A DNA stretch of 64,000 bases from Pseudodesulfovibrio portus (GCF_026000375.1 NZ_AP026708.1:994501-1058500), one strand, 5' to 3'. Shown: positions 17,169 through 26,015, numbered from the stretch's first letter. A program made the numbers and translations. Notes: generated from the letters alone by a model not told the origin.

Positions 17169-19332
17169 GGGCTTCACACTCCTTCACCCGTCCATTCAAC
17201 GATGGATATGGAAGCAGGGGTGGACCAGCCTTCGGGATATCCAGGAACAGGCGATAGGTTCCATTCTCGATTGCAATCGGGATGTCATCATTTCCGCCTC
17301 GACAGCAGGAGGAAAAACCGAGGCGGCGTTTCTTCCTGCAATAAGCGATGTCTTGCGAGCAGAGCCCGAGGGAGTCGGCATACTCGGCATCATCCCCCTC
17401 AAGGCGCTGATCAACGATCAGTTCCAGCGGATGGAAGGCGTCACCCGCAATACGGATGTGCCGGTCTTTGCCTGGCACGGCGACATTTCCACATCCAGAA
17501 AAGGCAAGGCCCTGAGCACTCCGTCAAGTATCCTGCTCATTACTCCCGAATCACTTGAGGCTTTATTCGTCAGACGTCATGCGGAACTGCGGAAGGCCTT
17601 TCGCTCACTGAGAAGAATCGTGGTGGACGAACTGCACGCGTTCATAGGGACCGAGCGGGGAATGCAGTTGCAAAGCCTCATGCATCGGGTAGAGATGGCG
17701 GCAGGGAGAAAGATTCCCCGCATCGGGCTGAGCGCGACCTTGGGCGACATGTCCATGGCCTCGGATTTCCTGCGCCATGACGGCTCCCTGCCTTGCGACA
17801 TTATCGAATCGAAAACAGGTGGAAGGGAACTGAAGGTTCAAGTCCGAGGATATGTTGAGACCAAATCCAATGGTCCGGATCATAACGAGCAAAGCGTATG
17901 GCAGGCGATCGGCAGCCACCTGTTCACAACGCTCAGGGGCAGCAACAACCTTGCTTTCGCCAATAGCCGGCAAAACGTCGAACTCTTGTCTGATATGCTC
18001 CGCAGAACCAGTGAAGCGACACGGGTACCAAATGAATTTTTCCCGCACCATGGCAGCCTCTCAAAGGAAATCCGGGAGGAAACGGAAGAACGCCTAAAAA
18101 AGCATAGCCTCCCCACATCGGTCGTTTGCACGAACACCTTGGAGCTTGGAATAGACATCGGGAGCGTGAAAAGCGTTGCCCAGATAGGCCCTCCCCCTTC
18201 GGTCGCAAGCCTTTGCCAACGCATCGGGCGTTCCGGGAGAAAGGAAGGCGATCCGGCGATACTCCGCGCCTACGTCAGGGAAGCCGAGTGGGATGCCGAA
18301 TTACCGCTCTTCCACAAGCTCCGACTGCGAACAGTCCAGGTGGTCGCCATGATCCAACTCCTGGCACAGGGCTGGAACGAGCCGCCGCTCCCGAACCGGC
18401 TACATCTTTCAACGTTCATCCAGCAACTTCTGTCTTCGATATCCCAGCATGGAGGAATGAACCCCGCAGCCGCATGGAGCGCGCTATGCGGGACCGGGCC
18501 CTTCGCCCATATAGACACCGACGTTTTCAAGCACCTGCTGACCGTACTCGGAGCGAAGGACATTCTGCTACAAGCCGGGGACGGGACATTGCTTCTAGGC
18601 GAGAAAGGTGAACGCATCGTCGAGCATTACACTTTTTACGCCGCCTTCACCTCCCCGGAGGAGGTAAGCATAGTTACCGAAGGAAAGACGCTGGGTACCT
18701 TGACCACGGTATACCCGATCGTTCCCGATTCATTTTTGATATTTGCCGGGCGGCGCTGGATCATCAAGTCGTATGATGAAGAGAGAAAACAGGTGCTGGT
18801 GTCCCCCGCGACAGGAGGCGAACTCCCTAAATTCGACGGTAGCGGCGGATCGTTCGTGCATGACCGGGTGCGCGAGGAGATGCGGAATTGTCTCGAAACA
18901 ACAGCACTCCCTCCTTTTTTGGACAAACAAGGACAGGAGCTGCTGGCACAAGCAAGGAAGACATACGCGGAAGTTGGCCTGAAGCACAAAGGCGTGTTGA
19001 CCAAGGGTACCGATACGACTTTTGTAGTCTGGAAAGGAGATCGAATCTGCTTCACGATCTTCCTTATGTTGCTCAAGTCGCGGCTTTCGGTCGATTATGT
19101 AGGTCCGGTATTCACGGCCCATAAGGTATCGCCAGCAGACTTCAATGAAGCTATCGGCACTATCCTGAAAAGCCCTCCCCCAGACCCCATGGTCTTGATC
19201 CATACCCTGAAAGGGAAAGAAAAAGAAAAATTCGACTATCTTCTTGATGATGGTCTGCTCGATGCAGCTTGTAGCGTTGGCATTTTAGATGTTGAAGGGG
19301 CCATCAACGCTCTATCCCATTTACGCGACTAA
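17143..19332 (+). CDS. Lhr-like superfamily-2 DEAD/DEAH helicase
   Basis: About 729 aa. The helicase motifs are in order: Walker A ASTAGGKTEAAF (about 52-63), VVDELHAFIG (motif II, DELH), GLSATLGD (motif III), NTLELGIDIG (motif V) and QRIGRSGRK (motif VI). The long C-terminal portion is typical of Lhr-type or BrxHI-like helicases. The ATG at 17143 was chosen because it lies just before the first conserved residues (FTLLHPSIQRWIW); an in-frame ATG at 17101 would need a much longer overlap with the ATPase gene. This is the last gene of the rightward arm. With the ATPase and the TerB-N/C protein it forms the conserved core of the island. Confidence 0.9.
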   Translation: MSSQHSESRGFTLLHPSIQRWIWKQGWTSLRDIQEQAIGSILDCNRDVIISASTAGGKTEAAFLPAISDVLRAEPEGVGILGIIPLKALINDQFQRMEGVTRNTDVPVFAWHGDISTSRKGKALSTPSSILLITPESLEALFVRRHAELRKAFRSLRRIVVDELHAFIGTERGMQLQSLMHRVEMAAGRKIPRIGLSATLGDMSMASDFLRHDGSLPCDIIESKTGGRELKVQVRGYVETKSNGPDHNEQSVWQAIGSHLFTTLRGSNNLAFANSRQNVELLSDMLRRTSEATRVPNEFFPHHGSLSKEIREETEERLKKHSLPTSVVCTNTLELGIDIGSVKSVAQIGPPPSVASLCQRIGRSGRKEGDPAILRAYVREAEWDAELPLFHKLRLRTVQVVAMIQLLAQGWNEPPLPNRLHLSTFIQQLLSSISQHGGMNPAAAWSALCGTGPFAHIDTDVFKHLLTVLGAKDILLQAGDGTLLLGEKGERIVEHYTFYAAFTSPEEVSIVTEGKTLGTLTTVYPIVPDSFLIFAGRRWIIKSYDEERKQVLVSPATGGELPKFDGSGGSFVHDRVREEMRNCLETTALPPFLDKQGQELLAQARKTYAEVGLKHKGVLTKGTDTTFVVWKGDRICFTIFLMLLKSRLSVDYVGPVFTAHKVSPADFNEAIGTILKSPPPDPMVLIHTLKGKEKEKFDYLLDDGLLDAACSVGILDVEGAINALSHLRD

Positions 19333-19407
19333 GCACCACTCCGAATCCTCGAACTCCTCCGTCCACCTCTCCGCCAATACTCCCCAGCAACACCCTGAAT
19401 AGACAGG

Positions 19408-19426
19408 AAAGAGTTTATCTCTTTTT
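19408..19426 (+). terminator. weak A/T-rich hairpin after the island
   Basis: AAAGAG, a TTTAT loop and CTCTTT are followed by two more T. The stem is only 6 bp and A/T-rich, but it lies about 75 nt past the helicase stop and just before a new promoter, so it may end the island transcript. Confidence 0.3.
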
Positions 19427-19444
19427 AATCGTTGATTTTTCCTG

Positions 19445-19472
19445 TTGACGCCACGGCGTTTCGCGCTATGCT
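19445..19472 (+). promoter_or_regulatory. predicted sigma-70 promoter
   Basis: TTGACG and TATGCT are separated by 16 nt. The predicted start site lies about 50 nt upstream of the ATG at 19529, so it should drive the two following hypothetical genes independently of the island operon. Confidence 0.5.
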
Positions 19473-19528
19473 GGATGGTTCCGCTGACCAATTTTGGTCC
19501 GGCGCAACCAGAGCATGGAGGGATGATA

Positions 19529-19927
19529 ATGATTTCGGAATGCAACCAGCTTCACCGGGCGGACGTTCGGCTTGATCCTGAAAAGCTGCATGGGTTCACC
19601 ACGGCGTGTGTAGCGCATGGCAACTGCTTCGCTGACGTCTTTTGGGACACCCGCATCTATCTTGAGCGCGACGGGCGGATCACCTTGGAATTCCTGCCGC
19701 ATGGCGGGACGTTGCATTTCGTCATGTTCGAACTCGACGAATGGTCTCCCGCCGTGACTGCTTCCGCTGACGCTATGCGTCTGTTCACGCGATTCCGCAA
19801 GGAACCAGATGACGCTCAAGTGTTCGACATCTTCACCGGTGAACGGCTCCAGGAAGATCAACTGGAGGCGAGACGACATGGATTCATGCACCCCGCTCAC
19901 GGCTGGGACGAACGACTCGCTTTCTGA
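19529..19927 (+). CDS. hypothetical protein in integrative element
   Basis: A 132-residue soluble acidic protein that I do not recognise. The ATG at 19529 is preferred because GGAGGG lies 6 nt upstream; an ATG 6 nt earlier would place the ribosome site too close. The chain has alternating hydrophobic strands (RIYLERDGRITLEFLP, GTLHFVMFELDEW) suggesting a small beta-rich fold, followed by FDIFTGERLQEDQL. It probably forms a two-gene unit with the next ORF, 34 nt downstream. It lies between the defence island and the integrase, so it is likely cargo of the mobile element. Confidence 0.55.
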   Translation: MISECNQLHRADVRLDPEKLHGFTTACVAHGNCFADVFWDTRIYLERDGRITLEFLPHGGTLHFVMFELDEWSPAVTASADAMRLFTRFRKEPDDAQVFDIFTGERLQEDQLEARRHGFMHPAHGWDERLAF

Positions 19928-19961
19928 GACAAGGACGGAAAAGAAAACAAAGGAGGGAAAA

Positions 19962-20819
19962 GTGAAAACGAAACGCCTTGGCTGCCGCGAGAACGGTGAG
20001 ATCGACACACGCGACGCCTACCAGACCGAAATATATTGCTCGTGGCCCGAGTTATTCCAAGCGTCTGATGAACTTGCCCGGCAGATCAATCGTGACGGCG
20101 GCCACCTTCGTATATCCGAACCGGGAATGTCGGCCACTGACTGGGCGCACCGGGTCAATGAATACAAACGGCTCGGCCTGATCCCCGGCCCGATCCGGCA
20201 GAGGGATCTTAAGTGGGACGGCCTGAAGATCACCCAACTGATCGACAAGCTCTGCCGAATCATGCTGTTCGGCACGCCCGATCTTCAGAATCTGCCAGGG
20301 TATGACCCGCTACTGCACGGGGTCCTGACGTGCGACGTAGCCGGATTCTGCCTGCTTGACTCCAAGGAGTACGGCAGGGCTCCACAGGCCTTGGTCGGAA
20401 GTATCTCGCATATCGACAACCTGCGGCTGGTTCCAGAGACGCCTCCCGCCCAACGGCGTCGGGGTCCGATACGAACGCCCGCGACGGTAGCCAGGCTCGG
20501 AATCGAGCTTTACGGGACCGAGAACCTGCCCGAGAAGACAATCCTGTCGAAAGGCGTTCCTGACAACGGCTTCTGCCGCATCTCGACTCACTGCCTGTTC
20601 TGCGGAACCCCGATCAAGGTCCGAGGGCTGTTGCGGAATGGGAAACCCCATTACGAGGTCGACACGCAGCCGACCTGCGACCATCTTCGGCTCCGGATGG
20701 AACCGACGTCCGATGGGGAGCATCACGAACTGCTCGTCATCCACGAACAGCAGCTCAAGTCCCCGGGCGGGACCGAGGCTGCCGAACGGCACGAGGCCGG
20801 CAGGGGCGGCAGCGGTTAG
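19962..20819 (+). CDS. hypothetical protein with putative zinc-binding cysteines
   Basis: About 285 aa, not recognised. The GTG start is chosen because AAGGAGGG lies 4-5 nt upstream and follows the previous stop; an in-frame ATG at 19878 overlapping that gene is the alternative. Near the C-terminus, CLFCGTPIKVRG followed about 20 residues later by CDHLRLR could bind zinc. The middle contains a basic, proline-rich stretch (PPAQRRRGPIRTPATVARLG). The C-terminus is Gly/Ala/Glu-rich and ends just before a strong terminator. No catalytic motif is seen. A DNA- or RNA-binding accessory role in the element is possible but unproven. Confidence 0.55.
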   Translation: MKTKRLGCRENGEIDTRDAYQTEIYCSWPELFQASDELARQINRDGGHLRISEPGMSATDWAHRVNEYKRLGLIPGPIRQRDLKWDGLKITQLIDKLCRIMLFGTPDLQNLPGYDPLLHGVLTCDVAGFCLLDSKEYGRAPQALVGSISHIDNLRLVPETPPAQRRRGPIRTPATVARLGIELYGTENLPEKTILSKGVPDNGFCRISTHCLFCGTPIKVRGLLRNGKPHYEVDTQPTCDHLRLRMEPTSDGEHHELLVIHEQQLKSPGGTEAAERHEAGRGGSG

Positions 20820-20847
20820 CCTCTGGCGCCCCCCCCACCGTCTGGAA

Positions 20848-20873
20848 GCGGCCCCATTGCGGGCCGCTTTTTT
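20848..20873 (+). terminator. intrinsic terminator
   Basis: GCGGCCC, loop CATTGC and GGGCCGC are followed by six T, 28 nt after the preceding stop codon. Confidence 0.8.
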
Positions 20874-21060
20874 CTGATCATAATCACTTTCGGAAACAAT
20901 CTTCTTGCTGCGGCCCGGTACCGCTCCGGGCATCTGGCGGAAGGAACCGCCTGCACCGCAGGCGTTTCCCCATATTCATGGGAAGACCAAAAAAATTTCA
21001 AAGGGCTCTTGCGCGGGAAAATACCGGCGCGGTATATTGGGAAGAAAAAGGAGAATATCC

Positions 21061-21588
21061 ATGGCATTGAAACGATTTCTTTCCGACCAGCCAAATGGTG
21101 GCCCGATGCAGCCGGTGACCGTTTGCTTTACGCTCGCACCGGGACACGATCCCCAGCCGGGACTTTCGCACGGCCCGGCCATGGAAACCAGGGGATGGAC
21201 CGGGGAAATGAAAGGCGTGCTCCACATGGGAATGCACGACATGGTGTTTGGCGACCGGTACCAACACTTGGCGCTTGATGACGCACCGCCTTTCAGCATT
21301 CCCAAGACAATCGAAACCGAACTGCCCGTGAACACCATGATTTCTGCGGGTGCAAAGGTGACGTTCGCGAACGGGGAAAGATTCTGCGCCCAGGCTGCGG
21401 GGATCGTCTGGCCGACCACCACCCCTGTGTCCATCACCGTTGACAGGTATGGCGTCCGGGTAACGATCGAATTGCTTGGCATCCACCTTCTGCCGAACCA
21501 TGACATGGTCGGCGTGTCGATCCTGCGGTTTTTTCAAGATCAGTTCGGCCGGGACAAATTGCGTGATCTCATTTCCAAGGTGAAGTGA
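21061..21588 (+). CDS. hypothetical protein
   Basis: A 175-residue protein starting at an ATG preceded by AAAAAGGAG with a 7-nt spacer. It is beta-rich (VTVCFTLAPG, VSITVDRYGVRVTIELLGI) and ends with a helical, basic tail (FFQDQFGRDKLRDLISKVK). No signal peptide, membrane segment or known motif is visible. It stands alone between two terminators and is transcribed toward the small minus-strand gene at 21652. It lies inside the presumed integrative element. Confidence 0.5.
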   Translation: MALKRFLSDQPNGGPMQPVTVCFTLAPGHDPQPGLSHGPAMETRGWTGEMKGVLHMGMHDMVFGDRYQHLALDDAPPFSIPKTIETELPVNTMISAGAKVTFANGERFCAQAAGIVWPTTTPVSITVDRYGVRVTIELLGIHLLPNHDMVGVSILRFFQDQFGRDKLRDLISKVK

Positions 21589-21604
21589 CGCCACGGGGCA
21601 TCAC

Positions 21605-21634
21605 AAAAAAACAGCGGCGTGAAGCCGCTGTTTC
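21605..21634. terminator. bidirectional intrinsic terminator
   Basis: ACAGCGGC, loop GTGAA and GCCGCTGT are flanked by seven A on the left and a short T run on the right. It lies between convergent genes and can serve both strands, with the stronger U-tail on the minus strand. Confidence 0.7.
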
Positions 21635-21651
21635 TCTCGCCCGGTCCGGTC

Positions 21652-21993
21652 TCATTCCACGGGAATATCCGCCCACCCCCGGATATGGAGACAAATTCTG
21701 ACTTTTCCCGGCCAAGAACTCTCCATTCCTCCTGCATCCACCAACTCCGTCAGCATCTTGTAGAACCCCGCGACGGTCATATCGATGTCCTCGATGTGCT
21801 CCGCAGTGACCGGCATGTCGGCACCGCTAACCACCGAAGAAGACCTGGCGTGATCCTCAACCTGGATGCTATCATCAATGAGGCATACCGATCCGCGCTG
21901 GATAGAGCAGGCGGAAAATGCCCGCGCCATATCGTGCCGTGTGGGGTTATCGATCAATTTCCCGATCATCTCGTACTTTTCAGAATCCGTCAT
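21652..21993 (-). CDS. hypothetical protein
   Basis: A 113-residue soluble protein, MTDSEKYEMIGKLID at the N-terminus, with an AGGAAAG ribosome site 3-8 nt upstream of the chosen ATG; an ATG 27 nt earlier is possible. Helical at both ends with a central Ser/Val-rich segment. No family is recognised. It is convergent with the preceding gene and shares its terminator. Likely part of the mobile element's accessory content. Confidence 0.45.
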   Translation of the reverse strand: MTDSEKYEMIGKLIDNPTRHDMARAFSACSIQRGSVCLIDDSIQVEDHARSSSVVSGADMPVTAEHIEDIDMTVAGFYKMLTELVDAGGMESSWPGKVRICLHIRGWADIPVE

Positions 21994-22125
21994 ATCTTTC
22001 CTAATTTCCTGCGTCTGCAAGCTTTTTTCATTTAATCCTTTTATTTCCTTTTTCCTTTCCTTCGCCCGACAGGGCGGATCCTTTGCCGCCCCCGCCAGGG
22101 GGCGGCTGATCCTTTCCAGACGCGC

Positions 22126-22401
22126 TCAGTCGTCCCACATCGACGAAGAGGACATGTCGTCCCCCAACGAGGAATCATCCCAGTCGTACGAGTCATCATC
22201 GCCGATCGAATCGTCGTGATGAATGTTGTAAATGAGATAGCTTCGCGCAGGATCCGTGACGTCGTCAAAAACGCCGACAACGTCGTCATCGTCCCTCCTG
22301 CCATTCGCGATGGTCCGGTTGCCGTCCATGCCGAAGATGGCGGCCAAGGCAATGAGGCCTACGCAAAACACTACCCCCAAAGTCACCAAAACAATTTCCA
22401 T
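22126..22401 (-). CDS. small single-pass membrane protein with acidic Asp/Ser tail
   Basis: About 91 aa. It starts MEIVLVTLGVVFCVGLIALAA, a single N-terminal membrane helix, followed by a polar tail extremely rich in Asp and Ser (clusters DDDDVVGVFDD, SSSSMWDD). AAGGAG lies 9 nt before the chosen ATG. The topology suggests a small inner-membrane protein with an acidic soluble domain. Just 3' of it on the minus strand are two GC-rich stem-loops (around 22063-22106) without a U-run. Function unknown; it could be a small regulator or a phage/element protein. Confidence 0.5.
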   Translation of the reverse strand: MEIVLVTLGVVFCVGLIALAAIFGMDGNRTIANGRRDDDDVVGVFDDVTDPARSYLIYNIHHDDSIGDDDSYDWDDSSLGDDMSSSSMWDD

Positions 22402-23310
22402 CCGTTCGCTCCTTTCCTTTTTCATTGAACCAAAGTGCATTGTCGCGCGTCTCCGCGAGAGAGCCCAGCGTTTTCTGCAGATTTTCTGGCACAACCTTCT
22501 CTTTTTCCTCCTTTTTCATCTTTTTGGCCGCGCACGGCAAATCCGATCGTCCGAGGGTGAGGCGAGATGGTTGGGAGCACCCTCTCCGGCGGGGGGAAAG
22601 ATTGTCTCGCGTTGTACGCCAACGACTTCCGGTTTTGCCGATACCGATTAGCTCGGGGGCGTCCGAACAGTTGATGACAATCTTTGAATCCTTTTCTTGG
22701 GGTTGCTGGCAACACTTCCAGATCCCCGGATCGGACAATGAAAAAGTGGTCGTTTTTGATCAAAAACGACCACTTTTCGTAAAACGCATCCTTTTGGCCA
22801 GACATGAACGGAATTGAATTTCCGGCTCGTTTTGATCAATCGGAACCGTTTTATACAAACTAGGCCCAAAGGCATCCGATTTATTCAGGCTAGGCATGAG
22901 GTGCAAGGAAAGGCGGCTACTGAGAACGGCTGGGAAATGGTTGGGGAAGGACTCTGGGATATCTTTCGGTATATATTCCTCATCTACGCCCGAGAGGCCG
23001 CCTCCGGATTGCCGGATCCCTCCCTGACATGCCTCATGGCTTGCTGGCCGCTTTTCCGACTTAGGCCAACCCAACCAGCCAGATTATTCCGGTGGCAACC
23101 TCCAGAGGTTTTCCTCCATTTCAGTCCATTTTCTTTTTTTCAAAAAAAAGCATCCGACCCCCCTTCCGACATTTGACTTTCATTTCTCCGACGGTGTCAA
23201 ACTGGACTGTTGGCCGAGTTTTGATGAGCAACCTCAACCGAAGGGGAAGTGGAAACGGATACGCTACGGCGGTAGGAGGCTTTACGTTCCGTTCCTATGG
23301 AAACCACACC
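22402..23310. other. about 900 nt without a confident gene
   Basis: Between the small membrane protein gene and the excisionase-like gene only short unsupported ORFs occur on both strands, none with a convincing ribosome site or domain. The notable features are the 36-nt perfect palindrome at 22742-22777 and a related CGTTTTGATCAATCGG half-copy about 60 nt downstream. This is where an integrative element commonly keeps control or origin sequences. Confidence 0.5.
22742..22777. repeat. 36-nt perfect palindrome
   Basis: Two 18-nt arms, AAAAGTGGTCGTTTTTGA and its exact complement, meet at a central GATC with no loop. It could be a regulator-binding site, a recombination/transfer site or a bidirectional terminator. 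Confidence 0.85.
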
Positions 23311-23478
23311 ATGTCCGATGCACCGCAGCTTTTGACCATCCAGGAAACCGCCTGCCTTTTGCGGGTACACCGCGCGACCATTTCCCGCCTGATCGGGGCT
23401 GGCGCGTTACCGTGTATCGCGGTAGGATCACGTCGGCTGGTCCTGGAAGCGGACCTGCTGACGTTCATTGAAAACTGA
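23311..23478 (+). CDS. excisionase/AlpA-like helix-turn-helix protein
   Basis: About 55 aa of MerR/excisionase-type HTH: LLTIQETACLLRVHRATISR is the helix-turn-helix, followed by the IGAGALPCIAVGSRRLV wing and a short terminal helix. Such proteins act as recombination directionality factors or regulators beside tyrosine integrases, and the integrase starts 38 nt downstream. The start is uncertain: the ATG at 23311 gives the standard family N-terminus but has a poor ribosome site; upstream in-frame starts (for example 23224) would add unmatched residues. Confidence 0.72.
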   Translation: MSDAPQLLTIQETACLLRVHRATISRLIGAGALPCIAVGSRRLVLEADLLTFIEN

Positions 23479-23516
23479 AGAAGCTTGGCGGCGAACAGTC
23501 CGAAGGAGGGATAGCC

Positions 23517-24704
23517 ATGGCTACCGTTACTATCGCGACCCGTTCGCTGAAAAAAGGAAAAGCGTACGTCATCCACTATAAGGACCCGAATACGGGCAAA
23601 AAGGAATACCACAAGACGTACAGGCGGAAAGACCTGGCTCAGGAAGAAGTCAATCGGGTACGCACCCTGATTGATAGCGGCAGATTACCGACCAAGGAAA
23701 CCCGGCAGCCCAAGCAGCAAGCCCTGCCCACCTTTGGGCAGGCTGCCCTGCTGTGCCAAACAGAATGGGACCGTAAGCTGGGGGAAGGCAAAATCGGAGC
23801 CACAAGCCATGAAGGGTATGGCTACCTGCTTGCTCCGATTCTGGATAAGTGGAAGCACACCCTGCTCCATGACCTCGACGAAGACACTATTCGGGACTAC
23901 CGAATCGACATCGCCGAAAAGACCAAGGCGAAGCTGGTGGCCAAGGGCGAAGAAGGCAAGAACTGTAACGTGCTGGCCAACCGTCGCTTGTTCGTCATCA
24001 AGCAGGTGTTCGCCATGGCTGCGAAGCAAGGCTTGGTTGACAAGGACATTGCGCGGGACATCCCCTACCTGTCGGAAAAGGACAGTGAACGGAAGAACGC
24101 CCAGAAGCCGCTTGAGATCGAGAAGCTCCTTGAGGTGGCCCGCCAGCGCAGGGCGAAACATTACCTGCCCCTGGCGATCCTGCTGGCGGTCGAACACGGA
24201 TGCAGCACCCAGGAAGTCCTCAGCCTTCGGAGGTCCGATGTGGACCTTGCGGAAAACCACATCACGTTCCACCGGACAAAAAACGGGGTGACCCGAACCC
24301 ACCGGATCATGCCCCGTACCCGTGAAGCTCTCGCGGCCCGGTTGGAGCATGTGACCCGGTATCGGGAAAAACGCGGCGTGAAAGTCAAGGGGGATTACGT
24401 GATCGGCAACATGGATGGCACCCCGTTCAAGTCGATCCGAACCGCCTGGGAAGGATTGTGCAAGGACCACGACTTCGACGACCTGCACTTCCATGACCAC
24501 CGCCACACTTACTGTACCAACGCGCTGAAAGCGGGTTGCACGCTCAAGGAGACCAACGTCATGATCGGCCACAAGACCTTGCGCATGACGGACCGCTACA
24601 GCCACCTTGAAGGGGTGCTGGAAGACGGCCCGCAGGACCGTCTGGCCACCCGCTACGCCATGACCGGCACCGAAAACGGTCCGTCGGAAGCGGCGGACAC
24701 ATAG
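23517..24704 (+). CDS. tyrosine recombinase/integrase with an atypical first catalytic position
   Basis: A 395-residue phage-type integrase. An N-terminal arm-type DNA-binding region (TYRRKDLAQEEVNRV) is followed by a SAM-like core-binding domain and the catalytic domain. HDHRHTYCTNAL (HxxR, about 330), MIGHKTLRMT and the nucleophile in TDRYSHL (about 361) are present. The usual first Arg (as in TGLR/TGMR before a Leu-rich helix) is replaced: the segment reads EHGCSTQEVLSLRRSD, with Ser230 at the Arg position. GGAGGG lies 6 nt upstream of the ATG. The 3' end lies about 75 nt from a tRNA-Ala gene, the classical insertion site. Confidence 0.93.
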   Translation: MATVTIATRSLKKGKAYVIHYKDPNTGKKEYHKTYRRKDLAQEEVNRVRTLIDSGRLPTKETRQPKQQALPTFGQAALLCQTEWDRKLGEGKIGATSHEGYGYLLAPILDKWKHTLLHDLDEDTIRDYRIDIAEKTKAKLVAKGEEGKNCNVLANRRLFVIKQVFAMAAKQGLVDKDIARDIPYLSEKDSERKNAQKPLEIEKLLEVARQRRAKHYLPLAILLAVEHGCSTQEVLSLRRSDVDLAENHITFHRTKNGVTRTHRIMPRTREALAARLEHVTRYREKRGVKVKGDYVIGNMDGTPFKSIRTAWEGLCKDHDFDDLHFHDHRHTYCTNALKAGCTLKETNVMIGHKTLRMTDRYSHLEGVLEDGPQDRLATRYAMTGTENGPSEAADT

Positions 24705-24736
24705 CGGACATATTCCTGAAATCCGCCATCAGGCAC

Positions 24737-24771
24737 GAAAAAAGGGTTCCAAGTATTTACTTGAAACCCTT
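24737..24771 (-). terminator. intrinsic terminator of tRNA-Ala
   Basis: Read on the minus strand, a 13-bp stem (one mismatch) with a tiny loop is followed by seven T, starting 11 nt past the tRNA CCA end. It separates the tRNA from the convergent integrase. Confidence 0.75.
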
Positions 24772-24781
24772 AACTTTCTAG

Positions 24782-24857
<76 letters not shown>

Positions 24858-25026
24858 ACGCTGTTGGGAAAGCCAAATTGCTCAAACTCGCGCCCGTTGT
24901 CAACGGAAATCTTAGCCTAAATCACTTCCATGATGTCGCGCATATCAAATCATACGAACAATATATTGGACATATCAATGTCGTTTTTTCAAGGTGTCGT
25001 AGCATGTTGCAACCCAGGGAGGAATC

Positions 25027-25431
25027 ATGGGAATCACTTATCGCGACACCAGGGACATTGACCGGGATGTATTGCAGGACCTGTTCCTGGCTCTTGAATG
25101 GGACTCCGGAAACCATCCGGACAGGCTGGCCAGGGCCATGGCGGCCTCGGCTTCGGTGTTCACGGCCTGGGACGGGGAGCGGCTCATCGGGCTGGTCAGC
25201 GTCCTCTCGGACGGGTTCATGGCCGCATATATACATTATGTATTGGTCAGGCCCGAATACCAGGGGCAAGGCATCGGGCAACGCCTCCTGTCCATGGTCG
25301 ACCGAACATATGGCGACGTGCTGACCAAGGTCCTGGTCTCCAACGGGACCGCAGTGGGTTTCTACGAACGGTGCGGCTTCCGCCCGGCCCCTGACAAGAC
25401 GCCCATGTTTTTGACCTCGCTTGCAGTTTGA
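25027..25431 (+). CDS. GNAT-family N-acetyltransferase
   Basis: A 134-residue acetyltransferase. Motif A, VRPEYQGQGIGQRLL, binds acetyl-CoA, and the C-terminal GFYERCGFRPAPD is the motif B region. GGGAGGAATC lies just before the ATG. The acceptor (small molecule, peptide or protein) cannot be told from sequence. It is the first gene past the tRNA attachment site, so it belongs to the core chromosome side. It stands alone, about 100 nt from the SH3/peptidase/cyclase operon. Confidence 0.88.
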   Translation: MGITYRDTRDIDRDVLQDLFLALEWDSGNHPDRLARAMAASASVFTAWDGERLIGLVSVLSDGFMAAYIHYVLVRPEYQGQGIGQRLLSMVDRTYGDVLTKVLVSNGTAVGFYERCGFRPAPDKTPMFLTSLAV

Positions 25432-25532
25432 AACGCTGATTCCCCTTACGTTTTAATACGTTGTGCATGGCACGGGTTTTCTGCTATGCATGATTCAGTT
25501 CGCCCCATCAGATTGGGCGGGGAGGAGGGGAC

Positions 25533-26015
25533 ATGAAAAGATTTCCGACAGCGACAGCCGGGCTGACCTTGCTGCTCGCCGCCACGGCGGCAGTAGCCCT
25601 GGCCGCGCAAATGATGAGCGTCCAGGTCCGGTCGGGCCAGCTGCGGGACAAGCCCGCGTTCCTGAGCAAGGTGGTCTGCAGCCTGGCCTACGGCGACCGG
25701 GTCGCCCTTTCCGACGAAAAGGGCGACTGGCGCAAGGTAGCTCCGGCCAAGGGCGGCGCGCCGGGGTGGATGCACGTCTCGGCCCTGTCCGAACAGGTGA
25801 TCATCCTCAATCCGACGGACAAGGACGTGGAGGCCGCAGCCAGCTCCGACGAGCTCGCCCTGGCGGGCAAGGGGTTCAACAAACAGGTCGAGGACCAGTA
25901 CCGGTCCCAGTCCCGCCTGGACTATTCCAAGGTCGACGAGATGGAGAAGATAGTTGTCCCGCCCAACCTCATCCGGGACTTCCTGCAAAAGGGCGGCCTG
26001 GGAGGTGGACAATGA
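25533..26015 (+). CDS. exported SH3-domain protein
   Basis: A 160-residue secreted protein. A signal peptide (MKRFPTATAGLTLLLAATAA...ALAA) is followed by a bacterial SH3-like domain (about 27-92: VRSGQLRDKPAF, YGDRVALSDEKGDWRKV, GWMHVSALSE) and a charged helical tail. Bacterial SH3 domains usually bind peptidoglycan or peptide ligands in the envelope. GGAGGAGGGG lies 2-11 nt before the ATG. Its stop overlaps the M48 peptidase start (ATGA), and the cyclase gene follows, so the three are probably one transcript. It may present substrates to the peptidase or tether it to the wall. Confidence 0.85.
   Translation: MKRFPTATAGLTLLLAATAAVALAAQMMSVQVRSGQLRDKPAFLSKVVCSLAYGDRVALSDEKGDWRKVAPAKGGAPGWMHVSALSEQVIILNPTDKDVEAAASSDELALAGKGFNKQVEDQYRSQSRLDYSKVDEMEKIVVPPNLIRDFLQKGGLGGGQ

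Noticed and set aside
15861-19332. Complete BREX system
   Set aside because: Only BrxD-like and helicase-like genes are present. No PglX methylase, PglZ phosphatase or large BrxC/PglY gene lies in the window.
22760-23176. Overlapping ORFs on both strands (22760-23074 minus, 22814-23176 plus)
   Set aside because: No ribosome sites, no domains, atypical composition, and they run through the palindrome region.
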